Shown piece after piece: positions 8,675 through 17,105 of a DNA stretch of 64,000 bases. Source of the stretch: G965219965 sp965219965 (GTDB taxonomy: Bacteria; Pseudomonadota; Alphaproteobacteria; RS24). The notes under the pieces were generated by a model that saw only the letters and a program-made list of their open reading frames with translations, ran no database searches and was not told where the DNA came from. Every line of letters starts with the position of its first letter. Within the stretch, counting starts at the first letter, position 1. Position numbers and translations under genes: made by a program. The stretch is taken from the NCBI GenBank assembly GCA_965219965.1, contig OZ244796.1:558001-622000 (forward strand). The letters are read 5' to 3'.

Positions 8675-10126
8675 ATGCGTTTTACGGGTGTTTTTCTGAC
8701 CTTAGGCTGGGGTGGCATAATGGTTGCCAGCCTGATGCTTTTGCCCGCCATTTGGGCTTTTGCCACGGGCGCGGTGTTAGAAGCGGAGAAATTCCTGCTG
8801 GATTCGCTGCTCATTATCTTTTTATCGGGCGGGTTTATTTTTTCTGGCCGCAATCGACGGCAGGCCAAAGTGCGTAAAACCGAATTACTGCTCACTTCAG
8901 CATTGGTTTTTTTTATCTTACCATTTTTTGCCGCCTTGCCGCTTATTGGCACAGGCGAGCAAATCGGCTTTTGGGCGGCTTATTTTGAAGCCGTATCAGG
9001 CATGACCACGACAGGGGCGAGCATTTATGTGCACCCTGAATTTGAAACCGAAGCTACGCTTTTATGGCGAGCTTTAACGGGCTGGATGGGCGGTTTGCTG
9101 ACTCTGACCATCTGCGTTGGGTTGTTTTTGTCGTTCAATATGTCTGGTATTCGTATAAAAGGCATTGACCATATTCGTCGCAATGAAAATGACAGCGTGG
9201 CGCAAAGATTTAAGCGTTCCCTGAAGTTGGTTTATAAACCCTATGCGGGCTTGACCATTATTGGTTTTATCGCTCTTTGGCTCAGCGGGGCAGGGTTTTT
9301 TAAGGCGGTATGTTTTACGCTTAATAGCATTTCCACCACTGGCTTTGTACTGGCGCTTACGCCGATAAATAGCACTATGCCGCCTTTATCTATTTTGATT
9401 TTGAGCTTGCTCATGCTGGTCGGTGCATTGAATTTTGTTTTGCAAGGTGAATTATTTTCTGGACGGATTCATAAATTATACAAAGACACAGAATTTACCC
9501 ATTTTATTATTTTCATTTTATCCATCACGCTATTATTTCTTCTTTTTTCAAATATAAGTGGTACGCAAAACCTTGTCGGTGCTTTCACAATGGCTATAAG
9601 CCTGATGACGACCACGGCTTTGCCTATAGCCAAATCCGCTGACCCAATAGAAGGGGCAAATGTGCTTATTTTATTTTTGCCCGTGATAATAGGCGGTATG
9701 TTGCTTTCCACGGCGGGTGGAATAAAAACCCTGCGCGTGGTGGTGTTGTTCAAACATATTTGGACGGAAATGAAAATCCTACCTTATCCCAGCGCGTTGG
9801 AACGGCTGACCTATGGGGCGCGTGCCATCAAAAGAGCCGATGTGGCGCAAATTTGGTTTTTCACTATTATTGTGTTTATCAGTTTTTGCTTTGTGCTGAT
9901 ATTGGCAGGGCTGTTTTACCCCGATTTTGACACGGCATGGCTTGGCAGTATTGCACTGTTGGCCAATGCGGGCGGGCTAGCCATTATTGCTGGTCAACCA
10001 GATTTATATGCCAATTTGTCTTCTTTTGGACATATTTTCAGTGCAATTGTTATGGTGTTCGGGCGGCTTGAGCTGGTGGTTCTGCTGGTTCTGCTTAATC
10101 CGGCCTATTGGCGCAGCGGTAATTAA
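8675..10126 (+). CDS. trkH: Trk potassium uptake membrane protein TrkH
   Basis: Integral membrane, potassium-translocating subunit that works with TrkA. The 483-residue protein is strongly hydrophobic throughout, with about ten or more membrane segments. Pore-loop signatures of the TrkH/KtrB superfamily are visible: TTTGASIY near residue 110, STTGFVLA near 223, LMTTTALP near 312, and a fourth loop near NAGGLAII around residue 430. The length fits TrkH/TrkG. The 3-base spacing from trkA and the shared strand mark a single operon. Confidence 0.94.
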   Translation: MRFTGVFLTLGWGGIMVASLMLLPAIWAFATGAVLEAEKFLLDSLLIIFLSGGFIFSGRNRRQAKVRKTELLLTSALVFFILPFFAALPLIGTGEQIGFWAAYFEAVSGMTTTGASIYVHPEFETEATLLWRALTGWMGGLLTLTICVGLFLSFNMSGIRIKGIDHIRRNENDSVAQRFKRSLKLVYKPYAGLTIIGFIALWLSGAGFFKAVCFTLNSISTTGFVLALTPINSTMPPLSILILSLLMLVGALNFVLQGELFSGRIHKLYKDTEFTHFIIFILSITLLFLLFSNISGTQNLVGAFTMAISLMTTTALPIAKSADPIEGANVLILFLPVIIGGMLLSTAGGIKTLRVVVLFKHIWTEMKILPYPSALERLTYGARAIKRADVAQIWFFTIIVFISFCFVLILAGLFYPDFDTAWLGSIALLANAGGLAIIAGQPDLYANLSSFGHIFSAIVMVFGRLELVVLLVLLNPAYWRSGN

Positions 10127-10137
10127 GAGGCGAAGAG

Positions 10138-10986
10138 ATGCCACGCATTGCTTATGTTGATGGTCATTATGTGCCTCTGGCGCAGGCGGGTGTGCATGTG
10201 GAAGATCGCGGCTATCAATTTGCCGATGCCGTTTATGAAGTTTTTGGTTTGCGTAATGGTCGGATGCTAGACGAAGAAGAGCATCTTGACCGTTATGAAC
10301 GCTCGCTGGCTGCGCTTTCCATATCACCGCCCATGAGTCGTGCGGCAACAAAATTGGTTTTACGCGAAACAATCCGCCGCAATCATATTAAAAATGGCAT
10401 GGTGTATTTTCAACTTTCACGTGGACAGGCGGCACGTGACCATGCTTTTCCACCTACCTCAAAACCCATTATGGTTGTCACTGTCCGCCCTGTGAGTTCG
10501 GCCAAAATGGATAAGGTGCATGAAAAGGGCATTAAAATTGTCGCTATTCCCGATGAACGTTGGAAACGCTGTGATATTAAAACAACGGCTTTACTGCCGA
10601 ATGTTATGGCGCGGCAATATGCGCGAGAAAGTAACGCCGCTGAAGCATGGCTGATTGATGATGACGGATTTATCACAGAAGGAGCGGCGACAAGCGCGTG
10701 GATTGTGGACGCTAAGGGGGTTTTACGTACACGTGCTACGGGTAGCTTTATCCTTGCGGGTGTCACTCGCCAAGTTTTGCTTAACCTAATAAAGAAAAAC
10801 AAGATTCCCTTTAAAGAAAGTGCTTTTACGTTGGAGGAAGCTTTGGCTGCCAAAGAAACCTTCTCAACTGCCTCAATTTTAACGGTTTTTCCCATTGTTG
10901 AGATAAATGGGCAGAAAATCGGTAATGGTAAGCCTGGAATGATAAGCAAAAAGTTGCTGGCCGCCTATCAAGCCATTCAGTTTTAA
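10138..10986 (+). CDS. dat: D-amino-acid aminotransferase (PLP fold type IV)
   Basis: Cytosolic PLP enzyme that interconverts D-alanine and other D-amino acids with 2-oxo acids, feeding peptidoglycan D-amino acid pools. At 282 residues it has family length. The N-terminal YVDGHYVPLAQAGVHVEDRGYQ... region matches D-amino-acid transaminases. The PLP lysine is probably Lys148 in CDIKTTALLPNV, and EGAATSAW near residue 181 is the usual cofactor-phosphate segment. A branched-chain aminotransferase or aminodeoxychorismate lyase belongs to the same fold, but the DIKTT..LPN motif favours D-amino-acid transaminase. A dat gene between trkA/H and hfq is a common alphaproteobacterial arrangement. Confidence 0.87.
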   Translation: MPRIAYVDGHYVPLAQAGVHVEDRGYQFADAVYEVFGLRNGRMLDEEEHLDRYERSLAALSISPPMSRAATKLVLRETIRRNHIKNGMVYFQLSRGQAARDHAFPPTSKPIMVVTVRPVSSAKMDKVHEKGIKIVAIPDERWKRCDIKTTALLPNVMARQYARESNAAEAWLIDDDGFITEGAATSAWIVDAKGVLRTRATGSFILAGVTRQVLLNLIKKNKIPFKESAFTLEEALAAKETFSTASILTVFPIVEINGQKIGNGKPGMISKKLLAAYQAIQF

Positions 10987-11105
10987 GCCAATATGGACAC
11001 AATTAGGCAACAATCAGATATTTTTTTCCAAAACGACGAGAAAAAGCCGTTTATTTTACGTGAACAGTTGTATTATCAGGTTGTTTCTCGTGAGGAGAAA
11101 CCACA

Positions 11106-11165
11106 ATGGGGCGCGTAAAAGGGAAACTCGTTGTGTGTACCAATCGGCTTTGTTCCCAGGCCTAG
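11106..11165 (+). CDS. Candidate 19-residue leader ORF upstream of hfq
   Basis: A small ORF (ATG 11106, TAG 11163-11165) would encode MGRVKGKLVVCTNRLCSQA. Its start is preceded at good spacing by GTGAGGAGAAA, a stronger ribosome site than that of hfq itself. It ends 15 bases before the hfq ATG, which is compatible with translational coupling. The peptide is basic, with two cysteines, and matches no family I know. Chance occurrence in a 194-base leader is possible. Confidence 0.35.
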   Translation: MGRVKGKLVVCTNRLCSQA

Positions 11166-11180
11166 AAGTGGGGCTTACCC

Positions 11181-11417
11181 ATGTCAGAAAAAAAACTGCA
11201 AGACGCTTTTTTAGGACATGTCCGTAAAAACAAATTGCCGTTGACGATTTTTCTCATCAATGGTGTGAAATTGGCTGGTGCTATCACTTGGTTTGACGAT
11301 TTTTGTATGATGTTAGACAGAGACGGCCATTCTCAACTGGTTTATAAACATGCTATTTCAACTATCATGCCGAATGACCCCATTCAAATTTTTGATAGTG
11401 ACGAAACAGAAGCGTAA
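11181..11417 (+). CDS. hfq: RNA chaperone Hfq
   Basis: Hexameric Sm-like protein that pairs small RNAs with mRNAs and modulates mRNA stability. The 78-residue product shows the Sm1 region (KLQDAFLGHVRKNKLPLTIF) and the Sm2 signature YKHAISTIMP, with a short acidic C-terminal tail as is usual in alphaproteobacteria. Its own ribosome site is mediocre (AGTGGGG about 10 bases before ATG). It is followed by hflX, the classical hfq-hflX pairing. Confidence 0.97.
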   Translation: MSEKKLQDAFLGHVRKNKLPLTIFLINGVKLAGAITWFDDFCMMLDRDGHSQLVYKHAISTIMPNDPIQIFDSDETEA

Positions 11418-11470
11418 TTATTTTTAGGGGCGCAAAAAATAAGCAAGTTAATGCCCGTGCCACGCGCACA

Positions 11471-12730
11471 TTGGTGCTACATCCTGATGTCAAAACCGCA
11501 TCTTTGCCGCTTTCTGCCCGAACACCTGCGGCACGGCTAGAAGAAGCAATGAGTTTGGCGCACGCCATTTCATTAGATATTCGCCACGCTGATGTGCAAC
11601 CTGTTCCCAAACCCAACCCAGCCACCTTACTTGGCGGTGGCCAGCTTGCCGCCTGTGCTGAACTTATCGCCCAGCATGAGGCCAGCTTGCTGGTGCTGGA
11701 TGCTGTTTTATCGCCCGTCCAACAGCGTAATTTGGAAAGAAAGCTCAAAGTTAAAGTGCTGGATAGAACAGGGCTGATTTTAGAGATTTTCGGCGCACGG
11801 GCGGCGACACGTGAAGGGCGATTGCAAGTTGAGCTGGCCAATTTGACTTATCAAAAAAGCCGCCTTGTGCGTTCATGGACGCACCTTGAACGCCAAAGGG
11901 GCGGTTTGGGTTTTGTCGGTGGGCCAGGCGAGACGCAAATTGAGTCCGACCGACGCATGCTCCAAACTCGTATCACACAAGTGCGTAAGAAACTTGAATC
12001 GGTTGTGCGTACCCGTGGCTTACATCGCAAAACGCGCATACAAGCACCATGGCCAGTTGTGGCTTTGGTTGGTTATACCAATGCGGGTAAATCCACCTTA
12101 TTTAATGGGCTGACAGATGCAAAAGTCATAGCCAAAAATATGCTCTTTGCCACGCTTGACCCAACCATGCGTAGCCTCAAATTGCCTTGCGGGCAGAAAA
12201 TTATGCTGTCCGATACGGTGGGTTTTGTGTCGGCTCTGCCGACCATGCTGGTTGCGGCTTTTCGGGCGACTTTAGAAGAAGTGCTGGCGGCCGATGTAAT
12301 TATCCATGTGCGCGATGCCGCGCATGAAGACACCCAAGCACAAAAGCAAGATGTCATGGCTGTGCTGGCCGAGCTAGGCGTCGGGGCGCATATTCCAGTG
12401 ATTGAGGTGCTGAATAAGGTCGATTTGCTAGATGGGAAAGGGCGGCAAATGGCTGAAAACGGCGCAGGCATCGTCACTTCCGCCCTGACGGGTGCGGGGC
12501 TAGATGATGTACACACAGCTTTGTCGGATGTGTTTGCCGCCCGTGCCAAGCGGTTTAAGCTATCTTTATCGCCCGAGCAGGGACGTGCCATGGCCTATAT
12601 CCACGATAATGGACAGATTTTAACCCAATCCATAGGGCGGGGCGGGCGGCAAAAGTTGGAGGTCTTGCTCTCACCCGCCGCACAGGGACGGTTTGAAAAG
12701 CAATTTCCTGGCCTCTTACGCCCGCTTTAG
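11471..12730 (+). CDS. hflX: GTPase HflX (start unclear)
   Basis: Ribosome-associated GTPase implicated in rescue and splitting of stalled ribosomes. The N-terminal HflX domain (ARLEEAMSLAHAISLDI) is followed by a linker with GGPGETQIESDRR and then the G domain: G1 GYTNAGKST, G3 DTVGF, G4 NKVD and G5 TSALTG. The coding frame appears to extend upstream (..NARATRTLVLHPD), as in relatives, but contains no ATG or GTG before hfq-frame stops are met at 11399. The first standard start is TTG 11471, without a clear ribosome site. ATG 11451 is in another frame. The last 15 bases overlap the convergent mazG. Confidence 0.9.
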   Translation: MVLHPDVKTASLPLSARTPAARLEEAMSLAHAISLDIRHADVQPVPKPNPATLLGGGQLAACAELIAQHEASLLVLDAVLSPVQQRNLERKLKVKVLDRTGLILEIFGARAATREGRLQVELANLTYQKSRLVRSWTHLERQRGGLGFVGGPGETQIESDRRMLQTRITQVRKKLESVVRTRGLHRKTRIQAPWPVVALVGYTNAGKSTLFNGLTDAKVIAKNMLFATLDPTMRSLKLPCGQKIMLSDTVGFVSALPTMLVAAFRATLEEVLAADVIIHVRDAAHEDTQAQKQDVMAVLAELGVGAHIPVIEVLNKVDLLDGKGRQMAENGAGIVTSALTGAGLDDVHTALSDVFAARAKRFKLSLSPEQGRAMAYIHDNGQILTQSIGRGGRQKLEVLLSPAAQGRFEKQFPGLLRPL

Positions 12731-13519
12731 AGCCTTTTTCGCCTTTTGCCAAAGAGCTTCCCAGCTGGTGAGGCTTTGGCTGGCCAAATCCAGAGAATTT
12801 GCTTTAGCTTCTTTCTCCATCCACTTGAATCTATTTGAAAACTTATCATTGCCTTGCCGAATAGCCGTTTCTGGGTCTAGCTTCAAATGCCGCGCTAAAT
12901 TGGCCATAACAAACAGCACATCGCCATATTCATCTTGGATTTGTCCCTTATCGCCGCTTGCCATAGCGGCCTGCAATTCGCCGATTTCTTCCTGCAATTT
13001 GGCCAGAATAGGAGCAGCTTCCTGCCAGTCAAAACCGAGCTTAGCGGCATTTTTCTGTAATTTAACTGCCCGTGTTAGCCCGGGCAGGCTCAGTGGCACA
13101 TCATCCATTAAACTATCAGATTTTTGCCCTTTTTCTTGCTTTTCGGCTTGTTTAATGGCTTCCCAGCTTTGCGCCACCGCATCGGCATTGTCAGCACTAT
13201 CACGACCAAAGACGTGTGGATGGCGACGTGTCATTTTGTCGCTAATGCTGGCGGCCACATCGTCAAAATCAAATAATCCTTGCTCCTCAGCCAAACGAGC
13301 ATGAAAAACGACCTGCAAGAGTAAATCACCCAATTCTTCTTTCAATGCGTCCATATCATCACGCTCAATGGCATCCACGACTTCATAAGCTTCTTCAAGC
13401 GTATAGGGAGCAATGGAGGCGAAATTTTGTGCTAAATCCCACGGGCAACCCGTTTCGGGGGTACGTAAATCAGCCATAATAGTGCGTAATTTGTCAATAT
13501 TTCTACTAGCGAAGGCCAT
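12716..13519 (-). CDS. mazG: Nucleoside triphosphate pyrophosphohydrolase MazG
   Basis: Hydrolyses nucleoside triphosphates to monophosphates and pyrophosphate, a house-cleaning function. The 267-residue protein has two MazG-type four-helix modules. The first contains the metal-binding EELGDLLLQVVFHARLAEE segment near residues 60-78. The second holds LQEEIGELQAAM near 170 and DEYGDVLFVMANLARHL near 192. The N-terminal CPWDLAQ is typical of full-length MazG. It is convergent with hflX (15-base overlap). hfq-hflX-mazG is a conserved alphaproteobacterial cluster. Confidence 0.94.
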   Translation of the reverse strand: MAFASRNIDKLRTIMADLRTPETGCPWDLAQNFASIAPYTLEEAYEVVDAIERDDMDALKEELGDLLLQVVFHARLAEEQGLFDFDDVAASISDKMTRRHPHVFGRDSADNADAVAQSWEAIKQAEKQEKGQKSDSLMDDVPLSLPGLTRAVKLQKNAAKLGFDWQEAAPILAKLQEEIGELQAAMASGDKGQIQDEYGDVLFVMANLARHLKLDPETAIRQGNDKFSNRFKWMEKEAKANSLDLASQSLTSWEALWQKAKKALKRA

Positions 13520-13593
13520 CTAAATATGATGGAATGAGTCTGTCATTTTGGCAAAGTTGCAGAAAACACGAAACAAATTGGAGGAGAATTTTA

Positions 13594-15015
13594 ATGAAAA
13601 CCTACACATTCACGATTGATGGAAAATCGGTTGAAGCCAAGAATAGCTTTGAAGTTATCAATCCAGCGACAGGTGAAGCCTTTGCTAAGGTTGGGCAGGC
13701 TTCGGTTGATGATTTGAATAATGCCGTCGCTGCCGCGAAAAGGGCTTTTCCTGCTTGGGCGGCAACACCAGATAAAGAACGGGTTGCGGCGATTAACAAG
13801 CTGGCCGACTTGCTTAAAGAACATCACAAAGAATTGTCGGAGCTTATCACGCGAGAGCAAGGCAAAACACAATCTGGTCCAGGCGCGAATGTGGAATTGG
13901 AAGGCAGTATTGGCTGGACACAAGCCACGGGTGCTTTGCACAATGAAGTAGAAGAAATTATCAATAATGATGACGAGCTGGTGCAATTGCACCGCTTTCC
14001 AGTTGGTGTTGTGGGATCTATCACGCCGTGGAACTGGCCACTTATGATTGCTATTTGGCATATTATTCCAGCTTTGCGCGTGGGTTGTACGATTGTTATT
14101 AAGCCGTCATCTTTCACGCCCGTAGCGACTTTACGCTTTGTAGAGCTGGCCAATCAAGTTCTACCGTCTGGTGTGCTTAATTCTGTGACGGGTGATTCAG
14201 AAATTGGCGAAGCCATATCCACCCATCCCGATATTGCTAAAATTGTTTTCACTGGTTCAACCGAAACGGGTCGGCGAATAATGGAAAAAGCGGGCAAAAC
14301 CCTCAAACGCCTTACACTTGAATTGGGCGGTAATGATGCGGGTATTATTTTGCCCGGCACAGATATGGAAAACAGGCTGGAAGATTTATTTTGGGGTGTT
14401 TTCCTTAATGCGGGTCAAACTTGTGCGGCCATGAAGCGGCTTTATGTCCATGAGGGCGATTACGATAAGCTGTGCGAGCAATTTGCCGCATTTGTAAAGC
14501 AAATCAAAGTCGGCGATGGTATGAATGAAGAAAATCTTATCGGCCCGCTTTCTAATGAGGCACAGTATAAAAAGGTGATTGAATTGGTGGAAGATGCCAA
14601 AGCTAAAGGTGCGACCATGCTTACGGGCGGTGAACCAATGGAAGGCAAAGGCTATTTCTACCCGCTTACGCTTATCGCTAATGCCACCCATGATATGCGC
14701 GTGGTGAGCGAAGAGCAATTTGGGCCAGTCATTCCGATTATTAAATATAAAGATGTTGAAGAGGCTATTAGAATGGCCAATTCCGTGGAAGTTGGGCTTG
14801 GTTCATCTGTTTGGGGCAATGATGCCGATGAAGCGCGTAAAACCGCTTTGCGGATGGAAGCTGGCACAATGTGGGTTAATCGTCACGCCCATATCGCGCC
14901 TAATGTTCCTATGGGCGGGGTGAAGCAATCTGGCATTGGTGTAGAATTTTCCGAAGAGGGTTTGCGGGAATATACGCAAGTGCAAGTCCTCAGCGAAAAG
15001 AAAATCAACGCTTAA
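13594..15015 (+). CDS. Aldehyde dehydrogenase family protein, substrate unknown
   Basis: NAD(P)-dependent oxidation of an aldehyde to an acid is expected. ATG 13594 is chosen because GGAGGAG lies 7 bases upstream and the product (473 residues) then begins MKTYTFTIDGKSV, the usual ALDH N-terminus. An upstream ATG 13534 would add 20 atypical residues. Key elements are PWNWPL, the FTGSTETG cofactor loop, the general-base Glu in LELGGND and the nucleophile Cys in NAGQTCAA. It opens the catabolic island and is convergent with the MFS gene (9-base gap). It could be an arylacetaldehyde dehydrogenase feeding the homoprotocatechuate route, but nothing in the sequence proves that and no HpaR-like dyad precedes it. 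Confidence 0.82.
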   Translation: MKTYTFTIDGKSVEAKNSFEVINPATGEAFAKVGQASVDDLNNAVAAAKRAFPAWAATPDKERVAAINKLADLLKEHHKELSELITREQGKTQSGPGANVELEGSIGWTQATGALHNEVEEIINNDDELVQLHRFPVGVVGSITPWNWPLMIAIWHIIPALRVGCTIVIKPSSFTPVATLRFVELANQVLPSGVLNSVTGDSEIGEAISTHPDIAKIVFTGSTETGRRIMEKAGKTLKRLTLELGGNDAGIILPGTDMENRLEDLFWGVFLNAGQTCAAMKRLYVHEGDYDKLCEQFAAFVKQIKVGDGMNEENLIGPLSNEAQYKKVIELVEDAKAKGATMLTGGEPMEGKGYFYPLTLIANATHDMRVVSEEQFGPVIPIIKYKDVEEAIRMANSVEVGLGSSVWGNDADEARKTALRMEAGTMWVNRHAHIAPNVPMGGVKQSGIGVEFSEEGLREYTQVQVLSEKKINA

Positions 15016-15024
15016 AATTACACT

Positions 15025-16158
15025 CTATGCGCGTTCATTTTGTCGCTTTATGCCAATCACAAGGGCTATGAAAAACCCCATCCAGAATAGGGCGATAAGC
15101 ATTGCGCCCATTTGGGCATAGCCTGCTTGGAAAACAATCCAGCCTGCCAAAGCTGGGCCAAAGGCACTGCCAATATTAATGGCCGCTGGTGCTGAAGATA
15201 TGGCCTTGCCGCCATCTTTGAATGTTGCCAAATAGCCGAAGAAGCTTGTGGCGATGAACAGCGTGCCGAATTGAAAACTGGCCGCCGATAAAATATACCA
15301 TGGGGCGGGCAGGGGCATGCTCGCACAGGTAATCACAAATGTGTAAATGGCAATACCCGTTACAATGGCGTGAAAACGGCCAAATTTTATGGAGACCCAA
15401 ACGCCCACCATCGGGGCAAGCAGGCATAAAAATTGTCCCCAAACTAAATAGCGGCCAATTTCGCCAATGCTATAGCCTTTTGCTTCGCCCATGCGAGCCA
15501 TTTCGCCCCATCCAGCTTGTGCGCCCGCGAAAATCAGCCCCAATGCGCAAAGCGATAAAATAGAAATAAGCGGCCAGCTTGTCGCAGATGTAGCAGGTGT
15601 AGCTTTTGTATCTTCTGCTTTGCCATCATCAATGGCAAACGCGCCAATAAAGGCCAGCACGGCGACCGTACAAACAGCGTAAAAAACAATGCTCGCCCCA
15701 TGCGCGGCGATATAATTTGGCACGGTAGAGAAAAACAAAATACCAAAAACGCCAATAGAGGTTTGCGAAAAGGCAAAAAGGCGGTCGGGATTACCACTGC
15801 GCGGAATAATCGTGTTGAGATTAGCCAGCAAAACCCCTTCAGCCATGCCCGATAATGCCCGTGTAGCAAAAAGGAAATTCACCGTTTCGGCATTGGCTGA
15901 GGCCAAATTCGCAAGCAGTAAAACGGGCAGGGCGCACATGGCCATAGCGCGACAGTTGGTTTTGCCGATAATTCTTGAATAGGCCAGTCCCGTAGCGGCG
16001 GCAAAAAGGAGTTGCAAAGAAGCCATTTGCCCAACCAAAGTGGACGCGTCGGGCATATTCGTACTGACCGCCTGAATCCATAAGGGCATACTGAGTAGCC
16101 CCGAATAGGCCGCCCAAGATTGCAAAGCAATCATCACAAATAATAGGTTCTTTTTCAT
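15025..16158 (-). CDS. MFS transporter, probably for an aromatic acid or related substrate
   Basis: Twelve-helix major facilitator carrier of about 377 residues. It is hydrophobic throughout, with a basic/hydrophilic central loop near residues 180-195 (IDDGKAEDTKATPATSATS) separating two six-helix halves. The loop between helices 4 and 5 has RALSGMAEGVLLANLNTI. ATG 16158 follows GGGGAAC in the leader, and a GTG one codon upstream is possible. It is divergent from hpaH, and the shared 115-base region carries an HpaR-like dyad. Context suggests uptake of 4-hydroxyphenylacetate, homoprotocatechuate or a similar compound, but specificity cannot be read from the sequence. Confidence 0.82.
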   Translation of the reverse strand: MKKNLLFVMIALQSWAAYSGLLSMPLWIQAVSTNMPDASTLVGQMASLQLLFAAATGLAYSRIIGKTNCRAMAMCALPVLLLANLASANAETVNFLFATRALSGMAEGVLLANLNTIIPRSGNPDRLFAFSQTSIGVFGILFFSTVPNYIAAHGASIVFYAVCTVAVLAFIGAFAIDDGKAEDTKATPATSATSWPLISILSLCALGLIFAGAQAGWGEMARMGEAKGYSIGEIGRYLVWGQFLCLLAPMVGVWVSIKFGRFHAIVTGIAIYTFVITCASMPLPAPWYILSAASFQFGTLFIATSFFGYLATFKDGGKAISSAPAAINIGSAFGPALAGWIVFQAGYAQMGAMLIALFWMGFFIALVIGIKRQNERA

Positions 16159-16220
16159 CACGTTCCCCAGTGTCTCAGTGCTTCAATGGCCTAGTGAACA
16201 GCTTTGCAGTATATTGTGCT

Positions 16221-16260
16221 TTGACTTGTGGGTATATGCCTTATACACTTAACAAGTTAA
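16221..16260 (+). promoter_or_regulatory. Putative hpaH promoter with HpaR-type operator
   Basis: TTGACT at 16221-16226 and TATACA at 16242-16247 form a possible -35/-10 pair (15-base spacer). Immediately downstream is the dyad TTAACAAGTTAA at 16249-16260, 13 bases before the hpaH ATG. The identical 12-mer lies at the same place in the hpaF promoter (20535-20546). A repressor bound here would block transcription. The site may also act on the divergent MFS gene. Confidence 0.6.
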
Positions 16261-16273
16261 TTAAAGGGGTTGC

Positions 16274-17095
16274 ATGATGAACAGCACCACGCTGAGCAAT
16301 GAAATGGTGAAATCTTACGCTAAAAGGCTGGATGAAGCTGAAATAAGCCGCCAGCCCATTGATCCGCTTACCATGACGCAACCCGATATGACGCTGGAAG
16401 ATGCCTATCTTATTCAAAAATCATGGGTGGATATAAAACTGGCACGCGGGCGGCATATTGTTGGCAAGAAAATCGGCTTAACCTCGCGGGCGATGCAACT
16501 GGCCATGAATATTGATGAGCCAGATTTTGGGATTTTGCTAGATGATATGGTTTTTACCAATGGCTGTACCATTCGTGCTGGAGATTTTATTGATTTACGC
16601 GTTGAGGTGGAGCTGGGCTTTATGCTCAAAAAAGATTTAGCGGGTGATAATCTGAGCCTTGAAGATGTGTTAGACGCAACCGAATATGTTGTGCCAGCAT
16701 TGGAATTTATCGCGGCGCGTTCGCATCGTGTCCATCCGAAAACAGGCTATACCCGCACCGTATGTGATACAATTGCCGATAATGCCGCCAATGCTGGATA
16801 TATTACGGGCGGCAAGAAAGTCGTCCCGCAGGAAGTGGATTTGCCATGGGTCAGCGCTGTTTTGTATTATAATGGCACACCAGAAGTAACGGGCGTAGCG
16901 GCGGGTGTGCTAGGGCATCCAGCTAAGGGTATTATTTGGTTGGCACGCCGCATTGCCCCGTTTGGCATGAGCTTAAAGGCAGGCGAAATGATACTTTCTG
17001 GCTCTTTCACCCGCCCCGTAACCTGTCGGGCAGGGGATAAATTCCTTGCCGATTATGGCGCACTTGGGCAAATTAATTTTGATGTTGTCGCGTAA
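16274..17095 (+). CDS. hpaH: 2-oxo-hept-4-ene-1,7-dioate hydratase
   Basis: Adds water to 2-oxohept-4-ene-1,7-dioate to give 4-hydroxy-2-oxoheptanedioate in homoprotocatechuate degradation, with a bound divalent metal. The 273-residue length and motifs fit the HpaH/MhpD hydratase branch of the FAH superfamily: VGKKIGLTSRAMQ near residue 62, an acidic metal-site segment DLRVEVELGFML near 102-113, and EFIAARSHR near 143. A tandem ATGATG gives two possible starts one codon apart. hpaI follows after 10 bases, so the two form an operon. Confidence 0.9.
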   Translation: MMNSTTLSNEMVKSYAKRLDEAEISRQPIDPLTMTQPDMTLEDAYLIQKSWVDIKLARGRHIVGKKIGLTSRAMQLAMNIDEPDFGILLDDMVFTNGCTIRAGDFIDLRVEVELGFMLKKDLAGDNLSLEDVLDATEYVVPALEFIAARSHRVHPKTGYTRTVCDTIADNAANAGYITGGKKVVPQEVDLPWVSAVLYYNGTPEVTGVAAGVLGHPAKGIIWLARRIAPFGMSLKAGEMILSGSFTRPVTCRAGDKFLADYGALGQINFDVVA

Positions 17096-17105
17096 GGAGG
17101 CGGTA

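Noticed and set aside
12693..13304. 203-codon ORF on the plus strand opposite mazG
   Set aside because: It is the antisense shadow of mazG; the translated product has low complexity rich in Ser/Ala/Leu and no family features.
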